From positions 709,064 through 773,063 of the forward strand of contig APJY01000001.1 in the NCBI GenBank assembly GCA_000389735.1: a stretch of 64,000 nucleotides of DNA, written 5' to 3'. Both the position numbers and the translations under genes were made by a program. Source of the stretch: Sulfolobales archaeon Acd1 (GTDB lineage: Archaea; Thermoproteota; Thermoprotei_A; Sulfolobales; Sulfolobaceae). The notes beneath the pieces were generated by a model, which had not been told where the DNA came from, made no database searches, and saw nothing but the letters and a program-made list of their open reading frames with translations. Below are positions 37,586 to 45,717 of the stretch, in pieces (position 1 is the first letter of the stretch; every line of letters starts with the position of its first letter).

Positions 37586-38695
37586 ATGAAGCTAAGAGAA
37601 ATACGCGAGGGAGAGGTAAAGCTCCTCATACCTGATCCGTCAGAGTACTCTAAGGAGGGCCGTTTTGACCCGTCCTGGGCGCCCGTGTTCTATAACCCTA
37701 GAATGAAGTTTAATCGTGACGTAAGCGTCGCATTCCTGAAGGCCGTGAAGCCGAGGAGTGCGATCGATGGGATGTCCGCTTCTGGCGTGAGGGCCCTAAG
37801 GTACAAGATCGAGTCGGGAGTCGAAAGGGTCATCGCTAACGATAAGGACCCTAAGGCAGTGGATTTGATAAGAAAGAACGTCGAGCTCAATAAGGTAGAC
37901 GTTCTAGTTTATAGCAAGGACGTCAACGCGCTCCTTTACGAGGAGAGAGCCGAGTTCGTGGACATCGATCCTTTCGGCACACCAGCCCCGTTCTTGTTGT
38001 CCGCCCTCTGGTCCTCCGTAAGGTACCTCGGAATAACGGCCACCGATTTAACCGCATTGGAATGCTCTTCAGCCTCGTCCGCCAGGCGCAAATATGATCT
38101 CACCTGTTTTGGAAAGGTGAGCTTTTCCAAGGAGTTCGGGCTAAGGGCGCTCATAGGCAGGATAGTGAGGGATGCGGCGGTACTCGAGAAAGGGGTTATC
38201 CCGCTACTTTCGTTCTATAAAGACTACTATTACAGAGTCTTCGTGGAGGTCAAGAGAGGATCGGGAAAGGCCAACGAGGCCCTGAAGAACCTGGGTTTTT
38301 ACTACGAGTGCCCGAAGTGTGGTCTAAGGATAAAGTCTGAGGAGGCTTGTAGGTTATTTTGCCCCATATGCAAGGTTCCGATGAAAGGGGGAGGCCCAAT
38401 ATGGTTAGGATCCTTGGGTGACCAAGAGGTGATAACGAAGATTTCGGAAAACGTTTCTGACGAGCGTGAGAGGAAATTCCTAGAAGTCCTTCGAGCAGAA
38501 CTCATATACAACGATCCTTATTACAATACGGATTTCCTCGCTTCAACGAACAGGACTAGGCCGAAGAAGGTAACTGAGATGATAGAGTGTCTAGGTAGCG
38601 CCGCGAGGACTCACTTCGATCCTAAGGGGTTTAAGACGAACAAACCTCCAGAAAAGGTCAAAGAGTGCTTGGGTCTAGGGAGAACAGGAAGTTAG
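37586..38695 (+). CDS. trm1: tRNA (guanine26-N2)-dimethyltransferase Trm1
   Basis: Methylates G26 of tRNAs at N2 using SAM. The 369-residue protein has the N-terminal EGEVKLLIPDP and FYNPRMKFNRDVSVAFL motifs, the methyltransferase core AIDGMSASGVRALRYKIE (about 55-72), VDIDPFGTPAPFL (catalytic, about 126-138), and a C-terminal zinc-binding region CPKCGLR / CRLFCPIC (about 245-270). Length is typical for archaea. The 3' end overlaps the convergent TFE-beta gene by 38 bp. Confidence 0.95.
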   Translation: MKLREIREGEVKLLIPDPSEYSKEGRFDPSWAPVFYNPRMKFNRDVSVAFLKAVKPRSAIDGMSASGVRALRYKIESGVERVIANDKDPKAVDLIRKNVELNKVDVLVYSKDVNALLYEERAEFVDIDPFGTPAPFLLSALWSSVRYLGITATDLTALECSSASSARRKYDLTCFGKVSFSKEFGLRALIGRIVRDAAVLEKGVIPLLSFYKDYYYRVFVEVKRGSGKANEALKNLGFYYECPKCGLRIKSEEACRLFCPICKVPMKGGGPIWLGSLGDQEVITKISENVSDERERKFLEVLRAELIYNDPYYNTDFLASTNRTRPKKVTEMIECLGSAARTHFDPKGFKTNKPPEKVKECLGLGRTGS

Positions 38696-39035
38696 TAAGC
38701 GTGGAGCAGGAGCTAGGGCTGACGACGGAACCATTGCCACACTTATATAATAACTTACAAGTATAACAAGGGATTTTCTCCACTAGCCTTAAACTTACAA
38801 GAAGACCGATACTCCCGCTTTCGGTAGCGAAATATTTGATAACAGTTTTGTTATCGTCTTTCACTGACTTCTTTACAACTTTCTTTTTCTTCACTAACTG
38901 GGTAAGAGTTTTACTTATTATATTCACGGGCAACCTCAGCTCCTTTGCGAGTTCCGCTTGGGTTATTCCTTTTTCTCCGGCGTCCCGAACCTTCTGGAGA
39001 ACTAGGTCTTCATACGACACTGTCTCTGATTCCAT
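38658..39035 (-). CDS. tfeB: Transcription factor E beta subunit (TFE-beta)
   Basis: Partner of TFE-alpha in open-complex formation, related to eukaryotic RPC39/TFIIIC-associated subunit. From ATG 39035 it has 125 residues: a winged helix (EDLVLQKVRDAGEKGITQAELAKEL and NIISKTLTQLVKKKKVVKKSV, about 8-62) and a C-terminal Fe-S cluster domain with four cysteines in CYTCKLLYKC and PSSC. ATATAAT upstream (about 39061-39067, minus strand) puts transcription start near this ATG. GTG 39044 is an alternative start. Its last 38 bp overlap trm1. Confidence 0.87.
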   Translation of the reverse strand: MESETVSYEDLVLQKVRDAGEKGITQAELAKELRLPVNIISKTLTQLVKKKKVVKKSVKDDNKTVIKYFATESGSIGLLVSLRLVEKIPCYTCKLLYKCGNGSVVSPSSCSTLTNFLFSLDPSTL

Positions 39036-39145
39036 GCCAGACACACTCTCCCCGCTGAAAATATTATATGGTCTTGTCTGTTTTTAAGCCTTTTAGACGA
39101 TTAGAATCAAATAACGGGTTAAGTTGCTCATCAAAAAATCAAAAA

Positions 39146-40090
39146 TTATAATTTTACAATTATATCGAAAGATTCTATAATTTCTCGGTATCTATTCCGT
39201 ATTGAGACTTCCGTTAATTTTATAACTGAAGCTACTTCTTTCTGGGTCTTCTTTTCGTCAAATAATACAGACATGATATAAACGGCGGAGGCCGCGAGGC
39301 TGACCTTGCTTTTACCGCTCCCCAATCCCCGCCGTTCCACTGCTGTCACGAGCTCCGATGCCTTAGTCGCTACCTTTTGTGACAGGTTCAACCTACTGGC
39401 GATTTGAGGGACGTAGTTAATTGAGCTCACCTTTGGCCTGAGATTCAAGCTCTTCATGGCGAGTTGTACTCTATTAAGGGCTTCCCACCAGAGCCTCTCT
39501 TTCTCGACATCCAGCGGATAACCGTCTTTGTCCATAAGCTCCTGGAAGGGAAGAGGGTAGCCGTTAATCTTAGCGGCATAATATATTGTAGCCAGAATCA
39601 ATATCTTATGATTAGAAAACCTGGTCGCAAGCTTCTTATTTAGCAGCTCTCTAATTATGTTACCCGCGGTGTCCTTAACGGTTTCCGGCAGGCCCAGTTT
39701 GGAAACCTCCTGATTCATTATGTGGAGCATACTCACTAACTTACGATCCTGGGGCCTAACCCTAGCCCCTCTGTTTATGGCGCTTAGCTTAGAGAAGATC
39801 TTCCTGAGCCTTTCGTTCTTGACCCTGGCCCTACCGATTTCCGTGTGAAGTCCGCCGTCATGTACCTTGGAAGTTACTCTTCCGCCCACTCGCGACTTCT
39901 CCACCTCCTCATCTTGCGAGAAGGACCTCCACTCTCTACCCGTATCTACTATGTTTTCTTCTAGGACTAGACCGCAAGCGGAGCATACTAATTGTCCTCT
40001 CACAACGTCGTATATAGGTTGATGCTGACCACCAGTGACTGGACAGAAGCTTGAGGAGTCGAAGATCTCTGGGGCAGAGTCAAGGCTCAC
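39146..40090 (-). CDS. tfb2: Transcription initiation factor B, TFB2-like paralogue
   Basis: TFIIB homologue that recruits RNA polymerase to TBP-bound promoters. The 314-residue protein has a zinc ribbon (CPVTGGQH and CSACG, about 17-45), B-reader/linker (EWRSFSQDEEVEKSRVGG), and two cyclin folds (about 115-210 and 215-310) with LVSMLHIMNQEVSKLGLP and a C-terminal helix-turn-helix VASVIKLTEVSIRNRYREI for BRE contact. The atypical reader and first cyclin repeat (QELMDKDGYPLDVEKERLWW) differ from general TFB1 and fit TFB2, which in Sulfolobus is reported to be a cyclic, cell-cycle-linked factor. It follows gar1 by 6 bp. Confidence 0.88.
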   Translation of the reverse strand: MSLDSAPEIFDSSSFCPVTGGQHQPIYDVVRGQLVCSACGLVLEENIVDTGREWRSFSQDEEVEKSRVGGRVTSKVHDGGLHTEIGRARVKNERLRKIFSKLSAINRGARVRPQDRKLVSMLHIMNQEVSKLGLPETVKDTAGNIIRELLNKKLATRFSNHKILILATIYYAAKINGYPLPFQELMDKDGYPLDVEKERLWWEALNRVQLAMKSLNLRPKVSSINYVPQIASRLNLSQKVATKASELVTAVERRGLGSGKSKVSLAASAVYIMSVLFDEKKTQKEVASVIKLTEVSIRNRYREIIESFDIIVKL

Positions 40091-40096
40091 GACTGA

Positions 40097-40384
40097 TCAC
40101 TTCCTCCTAGATCTTCTAGCTCTCTGAGGCTTCTCTATTACCTCAAGGTACACCTTGCCTGAAACCTGGCTTTCGACCAAAGGCATGGCGAGTACGTAAG
40201 GTGACTCGATATTGCCTATGACGTCGAGGATCTTAGCGACACGCTCTCCCTTCTCGTTAAGGACTATTAATCCAGTCGGGTCGTTCTTCTCGAAATCCAG
40301 GTCGTTCCTCGCCCTAATCAGAACCTTGTTCCTCAAAACGGTCCTCTCTACCTTGCCCAGCTCAATTACTCTAACGCGTGTCAC
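40097..40384 (-). CDS. gar1: H/ACA RNP subunit Gar1
   Basis: Component of pseudouridylation guide RNPs, binding Cbf5. The 95-residue protein is the typical Gar1 six-stranded barrel (VIVLNEKGERVAKILDVIGNIESPYVLAMPL, residues about 40-70, with the family GxVxDVxGxxxxPY-type motif) followed by a basic tail QRARRSRRK. It is co-transcribed with tfb2, a known archaeal pairing. Divergent from the coiled-coil gene. Confidence 0.9.
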   Translation of the reverse strand: MTRVRVIELGKVERTVLRNKVLIRARNDLDFEKNDPTGLIVLNEKGERVAKILDVIGNIESPYVLAMPLVESQVSGKVYLEVIEKPQRARRSRRK

Positions 40385-40480
40385 AATTCCTCCTGGAAGG
40401 GTTCGTTAGTATTAGTATTTTCAACGGTAATACTCTACCTGTATACCTTTACTTCATCGTAAGCGGTTACCTCGTCCTAA

Positions 40481-40518
40481 GCTTCCGAGCCGGCCACCTG
40501 GCTCCTTGCTTGTCTCGG
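40481..40518. other. GC-rich hairpin in divergent promoter region
   Basis: The 204-bp gap between gar1 and the coiled-coil gene contains overlapping inverted repeats: GAGCC (40487-40491) with GGCTC (40500-40504), and CCGAG (40485-40489) with CTCGG (40514-40518). They are mutually exclusive helices near the TATA box at about 40534-40542. It could be a small RNA end, a regulatory element or chance; the short stems keep confidence low. Confidence 0.3.
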
Positions 40519-40588
40519 CTTTATGGCAAGAACTCTTATATATGGTACATTTAATGAGAAGATGAGCCGTTTCCTTGGAGGTGCATTA

Positions 40589-41494
40589 ATGTCACTCACG
40601 GATGAGGAGCTATTGGAAAAAATAGCTGATCTGAAGAGACAGATTTCTGATGCGATAAACGAGAGGAGGCAACTCGTTTCAGAGATTCGCAGGATTAGGC
40701 AAAAGAAGAACGAGAAGCTGGAAAGGTTGCGGAGCGTTAGGCAACAAATAGCTCAGGTAAGAGAGGAGCTCAAGCAGAGACTCAACGAGCTCAAAGAGCT
40801 CAAGCAGAGAAAGAGCGAGCTTCTGGAGTTAGTAAGAAGAATTAGAACGGAACTGGAGGAGGCCAAGAAGCTACAGGCTAAGTTCGGCGACGTAGACGTG
40901 GCATCGTTAGAGCGTAAAATTAGGGCGCTCGAGTGGAAGCTTCAAACTAGTACTCTAAATCTCGATGAAGAGAAGAAGCTAATATTGAGAATCGTAGCTC
41001 TAGAGAAGAAGCTAGCTTTGATCAAGAAGAGAGAGGGAATAAAAGAGAAGAGAATAGAAAATAAAGCTGAATTATTAGCAAGAAAAGTGGAATTAAATCA
41101 GTTAAGAGAAAGGTTGCAGGCTTTAGTTAATGAAGTAACAGAGAAAAGGAAAATTTACCTATCATTGAAGGAAGAAAGGGACAATCTGTTTAAAGAAATA
41201 GGTGACCTAAAGAAGGAAATAGAGGACTTGAAAGCTAAAATAGAAGAAGTTTCTAAGAGAATCCAGGAACTTAAGTCTCAGAGAGATGCTCTAGTCAACG
41301 AGCTGAAGAAGGTTCAAGAACAAGAACGGACGAAAAAGGAGACACTGATATTGGAGCAAAAGAGAAAAGAGGTGGAGACGAAGCTCAAGCGGGGAGCAAG
41401 GCTTTCATTTGAGGACTTACTAATACTTTACGGAGAGGGTAAAGGAGAGAATGGAGAGGAACAAAAGGGAGAGGACGGCCGTAATATACGTTGA
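40589..41494 (+). CDS. Archaeal coiled-coil protein (COG1340 type)
   Basis: A 301-residue protein that is almost entirely coiled coil (about residues 5-270): continuous heptads of Leu/Ile with Glu/Lys/Arg, e.g. IADLKRQISDAINERRQLV and LKKEIEDLKAKIEEVSKRI. A short C-terminal patch RLSFEDLLILYGEG follows. This fits the uncharacterised archaeal coiled-coil family COG1340. Start choice: GGAGGTG at 40578-40584 lies 4 bp before ATG 40589, whereas ATG 40523 lies upstream of the TATATAT box and cannot be used from it. It overlaps the DUF373 gene by 44 bp. Confidence 0.85.
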   Translation: MSLTDEELLEKIADLKRQISDAINERRQLVSEIRRIRQKKNEKLERLRSVRQQIAQVREELKQRLNELKELKQRKSELLELVRRIRTELEEAKKLQAKFGDVDVASLERKIRALEWKLQTSTLNLDEEKKLILRIVALEKKLALIKKREGIKEKRIENKAELLARKVELNQLRERLQALVNEVTEKRKIYLSLKEERDNLFKEIGDLKKEIEDLKAKIEEVSKRIQELKSQRDALVNELKKVQEQERTKKETLILEQKRKEVETKLKRGARLSFEDLLILYGEGKGENGEEQKGEDGRNIR

Positions 41495-42545
41495 TTGGGA
41501 CGACGATTTAGGTAAGCTTGGAATTCAAACCCCGTTGATAGGCGAGGAGAGCGTCAAGAGCGCAATATTTAAGTTTATGGAATACAATCCAGAAGATTCA
41601 GATCTCAATACGATGATAGCGGCACTAAATATATACAAAAAGCTCAAAGAAAGTGGGATTGAGGCCGAAATAGTCTTCATATCCGGTTCATCTAGGTCGG
41701 GGTTGGAAGCGTCCTTAGAGTTCTCCAGGAAATTGGACGCCGTAATAAATGAGCTTAACGTAAATGAGGCGTACGTAGTTTATGATAGTCCAGAAGACGC
41801 TAAGGCTATACCACTCATTCAGTCTAGGCTTAAGATAGTCGGCATAAAACACGTGATAGTCGAACAGTCGAGAAGCGTGGAGGAAACCTATGCGCTCCTG
41901 GGTAGATATCTGAAGAAAATCATTGAGGAGCCGAGATATTCGAGAATAGCGATCGGGGTGCCAGGAGTGGTTTTTCTCTTAATAGGAGTATTAAGCCTTT
42001 TGGGGCTAGGGCAATACATAGGTCCGATTTCACTCGTAGTACTGGGAGTTTTCTTTATAATTAGAGGCTATAACATAGATGATTTATTCGAAAAATGGTG
42101 GGAGAGTTCTCCGTTAATGTTCGTTTCTGGACTTATATCTATAATTATACTTCTCTTGGGCGGGGTCTACTCGTTCGTAACGGTTTCCAACGTAATGTCG
42201 CCAAAGGAGCCGGACTACGTATACCTGGCGTCCTACGCTCAAGCGTTCTTACCGTTCTTAGTACTATCAGCAGTGATCTTTCTTACGGCTAGATCCGTAT
42301 CAAAATTACTCTCCTCTGGGGAAAAGTATAGAGTTTGGCACGACATTTACAAAATTGTCGCAGTGGGTTTCATTTATTGGATACTAAACCAGAGCCTTTA
42401 CGGGATTCAGAAAGCCGACGTGATCAGCGTCATATCCAACCAACAGAACATACTTATGGACCTGGTGTTAGGGGCTGTTGCACTCATTCTCACGTATGTA
42501 GTTTTATCGATCACAGAGAAGAAGCTCTCGTTAAAGACAAGCTAA
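41451..42545 (+). CDS. DUF373 family membrane protein
   Basis: A 364-residue protein: an N-terminal cytosolic alpha/beta domain (VIYVDWDDDLGKLGIQTPLIG, residues 11-31; VYDSPEDAKAIPLIQSRL, about 118) and about six hydrophobic segments from residue 165 (IAIGVPGVVFLLIGVLSLLG; ISLVVLGVFFII; PLMFVSGLISIIILLLGGVY; FLPFLVLSAVIFL; IVAVGFIYWIL; LVLGAVALILTYVVLSI). This is DUF373, archaeal and uncharacterised. Its gene begins within the coiled-coil gene, so the two products may act together at the membrane; that is inferred from the overlap alone. Confidence 0.87.
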   Translation: MERNKRERTAVIYVDWDDDLGKLGIQTPLIGEESVKSAIFKFMEYNPEDSDLNTMIAALNIYKKLKESGIEAEIVFISGSSRSGLEASLEFSRKLDAVINELNVNEAYVVYDSPEDAKAIPLIQSRLKIVGIKHVIVEQSRSVEETYALLGRYLKKIIEEPRYSRIAIGVPGVVFLLIGVLSLLGLGQYIGPISLVVLGVFFIIRGYNIDDLFEKWWESSPLMFVSGLISIIILLLGGVYSFVTVSNVMSPKEPDYVYLASYAQAFLPFLVLSAVIFLTARSVSKLLSSGEKYRVWHDIYKIVAVGFIYWILNQSLYGIQKADVISVISNQQNILMDLVLGAVALILTYVVLSITEKKLSLKTS

Positions 42546-42568
42546 ATTAGATTGTAAGCAAAGCATAT

Positions 42569-42826
42569 CTAAACTTTCGATAGGATTAATTGTTTCACAT
42601 CAGTAGGAAGAACGTCAACGCTCAAGACTTTCGCGGTTCTAGGTTTGCTCGTCCTTACTAGGTCGAGAACGATATATTTCTGTGGGTCCGAGTTGTCTCT
42701 GCTCTTGAGGACTCGCACCTTTACGTAATAAATCCTCTTCTTCTTGCCTTCCTCCTTCGTTACCTCTACGTAAACATACTTGTTGTGTTTCAGCATGACC
42801 TTCCCAAAAAAGAGGTTATGACTCAT
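42569..42826 (-). CDS. Small basic hypothetical protein downstream of tbp
   Basis: An 85-residue basic beta-rich protein (KYVYVEVTKEEGKKKRIYYVKVRVLKSR, QKYIVLDLVRTSKPRTAKVLSVDV). No motif recognised; it looks like a small RNA- or protein-binding barrel. It begins 3 bp after the tbp stop on the same strand, so it is almost surely in the tbp transcript. An inner ATG at 42796 (residue 11) is an alternative start. A general transcription role is suggested only by linkage. Confidence 0.65.
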   Translation of the reverse strand: MSHNLFFGKVMLKHNKYVYVEVTKEEGKKKRIYYVKVRVLKSRDNSDPQKYIVLDLVRTSKPRTAKVLSVDVLPTDVKQLILSKV

Positions 42827-42829
42827 AAT

Positions 42830-43441
42830 TTAAAGTTCTAGCTCCTCTTCGGGGATCTCCTGGGTACAACCCAGCTCGGTAAGCTTGTTGTAAATCTTCT
42901 CGACGGCGTCAAATACTTCCTTCTCCCTCTTAGCCCCAGTTATAACCATCTTCCCAGAACTGAAAATCAAGAGGACCACCTTGGGGTCGTCCATTCTATA
43001 TATCAGCCCGGGAAACTGTTCAGGCTCATACATGTTGTTTTCCAAAAGGTATGCCGCCATGTCGAGGTTCACATTAACCATAATGTTAGCTGAAGCCACT
43101 ATGTTCTGTATTTGTATTTTCGGTTTCCCAACGATTTCTATTCCGTACTTCTTTAGGTATTTAATTATTTTTTTAACCGCGTTAATTAACTCCTCAGTGC
43201 TTTTCGCTCCGGTTACGACCATTTTTCCCGATTTGAATATGAGTGCTGTAACCTTCGGTTTCTCGAGTCTGAAAACCAGCCCAGGGAACTGATCGGGATC
43301 GTACTCTACGTTAGGGAGGCTCCTTTCTATAGCGTAAAGGTCAAGCGTTTGTTCCAACGACACTGTGGCAACTATATTTTCTATGTTAACGATGAGCCGC
43401 TTGGCCTTTTGGCCTGAAGTCCCGTCGGAAATAGTACCCAC
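42830..43441 (-). CDS. tbp: TATA-box binding protein
   Basis: General factor that binds promoter TATA boxes. The 203-residue protein is the two-repeat saddle: repeat 1 with [31 protein letters not shown] and [14 protein letters not shown] (about 20-95), and repeat 2 with [38 protein letters not shown] and [13 protein letters not shown] (about 110-185). An acidic tail [10 protein letters not shown] ends the protein, as in Sulfolobus. A short extra N-terminus ([11 protein letters not shown]) precedes the core. Confidence 0.97.
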   Translation of the reverse strand: MGTISDGTSGQKAKRLIVNIENIVATVSLEQTLDLYAIERSLPNVEYDPDQFPGLVFRLEKPKVTALIFKSGKMVVTGAKSTEELINAVKKIIKYLKKYGIEIVGKPKIQIQNIVASANIMVNVNLDMAAYLLENNMYEPEQFPGLIYRMDDPKVVLLIFSSGKMVITGAKREKEVFDAVEKIYNKLTELGCTQEIPEEELEL

Positions 43442-43483
43442 CTTATAAAGGGTTTTTTAAGCGTTATTTAAATATTAACCAGG

Positions 43484-44257
43484 CTAAATCAAGTCCTTTA
43501 TCAGCTCTAGTTCGGGAAACTCCATTATACCTTCTCCTTCTACAATCACGTAAGACTTAGCCTTCTCGAGGGTCGCGTGTTCCCTTATTAGGGGGGATAG
43601 GTAGTTCGATCGTATAAGCGAGATGTCGTTGCCGGGCTGATAAATCCCTGTCGAGGGCAAGACGAGTGCGGTAGCACCTTCCTTCAGGGGAACGACTAAG
43701 AAGGCCTTGAACCTCCTTTTGAACCCGAGGCTGTCCCTTATGCTTATCCTGGGGTGCTCGTGGCCTATGACGTAGATTTTGCCCTTCTCCGGTACTACTT
43801 CGGTGTGCCCGTGATACAGCACGATATTGTCGAAGACGAGACTCTCCTCTATCCTTACGTCGAACTTCTCGGCGAGCTGGGCGAGGTAATTGTCGTGATT
43901 CCCCCTGATTATAGTTACGTCCACGTCCTTCTCCTTCAGATCCGTGAAAATCTGAGAGAGCTCTTCCCTTTCCTGCTTGGTTAATCTGGAAAAAGAATGC
44001 TTGACGTCACCATTTACGACGAGCTTCCTTGTTTTAAAGTAATTTAAGGCCTTAGTGTAGGCCTCAATCATTCGCTTCTTCTGTACTCTAGGGATGAAAA
44101 CTCCCTGAGAGGCCATTTCATCCTCGTATCCTATGTGCGTGTCCGAAATGACGACGGCGTTGGCAGGCTTAATATATACAGCCGGCAAATCGGCGGCTAT
44201 CTCTATTCCTGGAAGAATTTCCACCAATTTCGCTAACCCTAAATGCGGTGCCACCAT
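43484..44257 (-). CDS. Metallophosphoesterase (COG1407 type)
   Basis: A 257-residue calcineurin-like phosphoesterase from ATG 44257. Metal motifs in order: VISDTHIGYEDEM (about 36-48), VVNGDVKHSFSR (about 79-90), IIRGNHDNYL (about 112-121), LYHGHTEV (about 145) and IGHEHPRI (about 161). The order D-x-H, G-D, G-N-H-D, H-x-H is complete, so it should be active. COG1407 members are predicted phosphoesterases often linked to DNA repair; the substrate is unknown. It is divergent from dph5 with only about 15 bp between starts. Confidence 0.86.
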   Translation of the reverse strand: MVAPHLGLAKLVEILPGIEIAADLPAVYIKPANAVVISDTHIGYEDEMASQGVFIPRVQKKRMIEAYTKALNYFKTRKLVVNGDVKHSFSRLTKQEREELSQIFTDLKEKDVDVTIIRGNHDNYLAQLAEKFDVRIEESLVFDNIVLYHGHTEVVPEKGKIYVIGHEHPRISIRDSLGFKRRFKAFLVVPLKEGATALVLPSTGIYQPGNDISLIRSNYLSPLIREHATLEKAKSYVIVEGEGIMEFPELELIKDLI

Positions 44258-44272
44258 AATAACGTTACAAAC

Positions 44273-45046
44273 ATGGGTCATCTCTTACTGGTCGGCCTGG
44301 GCCTCTCATGGAAGCTAACAACACCCATGGCGATTGAGGCCCTCAAGAGGAGCGACGTAGTGTACTTCGACAGCTATACTTCATATTCTTGCGATATCAA
44401 TGAAAACAAACTTCTCAATGAAGGGATTAACGTAATAAAAGCAACCAGGAAAGACTTAGAAAACGAATCCCATAAAATAATAAAGCTCCTCGAAGAAGGG
44501 AAAAGGGTAGCAATCGCTTCAGTAGGGGATCCTATAATAGCTACCACACACATAGCACTCGCAATCGAAGCGGCGAAGCACGGTCACAAAATTAGGATAG
44601 TTCCTGGCGTTTCCGTGTTATGCTACTTCCTGTCTAAGACTGGGCTTTCCTCGTATAAGTTGGGCAGATCTGTAACCGTCACCTTTCCCGATAACGTTAT
44701 GTCTGAGACACCCTATAGGGTTCTAAAGGCCAACGACGAGCAAGGCCTCCACACCGTGATGTTCTTGGACATCAAGGACGGGAGGATGATGAGGGCCGAG
44801 GAGGCCATACGAATTCTGCTTGAATTGGAAAAAAGGTTCGGGGAGGGGGTGATTTACCCAGAAAGGCTCGTAATAGTGGGAGAAAGGTTGGGGTGTGATG
44901 ACGAAAGGATATTCGTCTCAAGCGTCTCCGAAGTGCAACAGATGATAAAGAACGAGCCGCCTCACATACTCTTATTTCCCGCACGTAAGCTACACTTCGT
45001 GGAGGAAGAGGGTCTTCAATGGCTGATGAGATCCGCGATAGAGTGA
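44273..45046 (+). CDS. dphB: Diphthine synthase
   Basis: SAM-dependent methylase in diphthamide formation on elongation factor 2. From ATG 44273 it has 257 residues with the tetrapyrrole-methylase fold: LLLVGLGLSW (residues 4-13), VIYFDSYTS-like VVYFDSYTS, VAIASVGDPIIATTHIALAIEA (about 80-101), and VPGVSVL (about 115). The end overlaps the next gene by 28 bp. ATG 44243 would cross the divergent gene start and is less likely. Confidence 0.93.
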   Translation: MGHLLLVGLGLSWKLTTPMAIEALKRSDVVYFDSYTSYSCDINENKLLNEGINVIKATRKDLENESHKIIKLLEEGKRVAIASVGDPIIATTHIALAIEAAKHGHKIRIVPGVSVLCYFLSKTGLSSYKLGRSVTVTFPDNVMSETPYRVLKANDEQGLHTVMFLDIKDGRMMRAEEAIRILLELEKRFGEGVIYPERLVIVGERLGCDDERIFVSSVSEVQQMIKNEPPHILLFPARKLHFVEEEGLQWLMRSAIE

Positions 45047-45717
45047 CGAAGTACATTAGAGGGATGAAAGAGAGACTCTCGAAAGTGCACGTAAGTGACG
45101 AGAAGCTACACAAGATCTTGGATTTGTCGAGGCAGTATACAGAAGACGCCGAATATTATCTATCGAAAGGCGACGAAATAACCGCTTTAGTAGACGTTGT
45201 TTACGCCGAGGGGCTGCTGGATTCCGTTATGATGTTATCTGGCAAGGACCCAGAAAGCGACGTGTCAAAGAAGGTGTTCGTTGGCGGAACCTTCGACTTG
45301 CTTCATCCTGGGCACGTGGAGTTCTTGAAGGAAGCCGCTAAGTACGGCAGAGTTTACGTCTCCATATCTAGGGATAAGAACGCCGAGAGAGTAAAAAGGA
45401 GGCCTATCGTAATGCACGAGGACGAACGTCTAGAGCTAGTTAAGGCTATCCGTTACGTTTATGAGGCTTTCCTGGGCCACGAGAACGACTTCTTGGACTC
45501 CGTTATGAGGGTTAGACCCGACGTAATTTTCCTGGGACCTGATCAAAAGGTCGACGAGAACTTCCTTAAAGAAGAATTGAAGAGGAGGGGTTTGAATGAA
45601 GTTCAAATAATCAGAATGAATGAAAGGGTCAACGCGTGGAATCACTCTAGTTCAACCCGAATAATATCGGACGTGTTAGAAAAGTTCTGTAAGCCGAATA
45701 GCGAAAGTCAGACGTAA
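45019..45717 (+). CDS. ribL: FAD synthetase with N-terminal DUF357 domain
   Basis: Predicted nucleotidyltransferase that adenylates FMN to FAD. Residues about 1-85 are a helical DUF357 domain (KYIRGMKERLSKVHVSDEKLHKIL; YLSKGDEITALVDVVYAEGLLD), and about 87-225 are the cytidylyltransferase-like domain with VFVGGTFDLLHPGHVEFL (HxGH motif) and the late HSSSTRI (ISTS-type) motif. The fusion is seen in Crenarchaeota; the stand-alone enzyme is RibL in euryarchaea. It is convergent with the riboflavin kinase gene (10-bp overlap), which supplies its FMN substrate. Confidence 0.88.
   Translation: MADEIRDRVTKYIRGMKERLSKVHVSDEKLHKILDLSRQYTEDAEYYLSKGDEITALVDVVYAEGLLDSVMMLSGKDPESDVSKKVFVGGTFDLLHPGHVEFLKEAAKYGRVYVSISRDKNAERVKRRPIVMHEDERLELVKAIRYVYEAFLGHENDFLDSVMRVRPDVIFLGPDQKVDENFLKEELKRRGLNEVQIIRMNERVNAWNHSSSTRIISDVLEKFCKPNSESQT

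Noticed and set aside
40523-40588. Longer N-terminus for the coiled-coil gene from ATG 40523
   Set aside because: The TATA box at about 40534-40542 lies downstream of that ATG, and GGAGGTG precedes ATG 40589.
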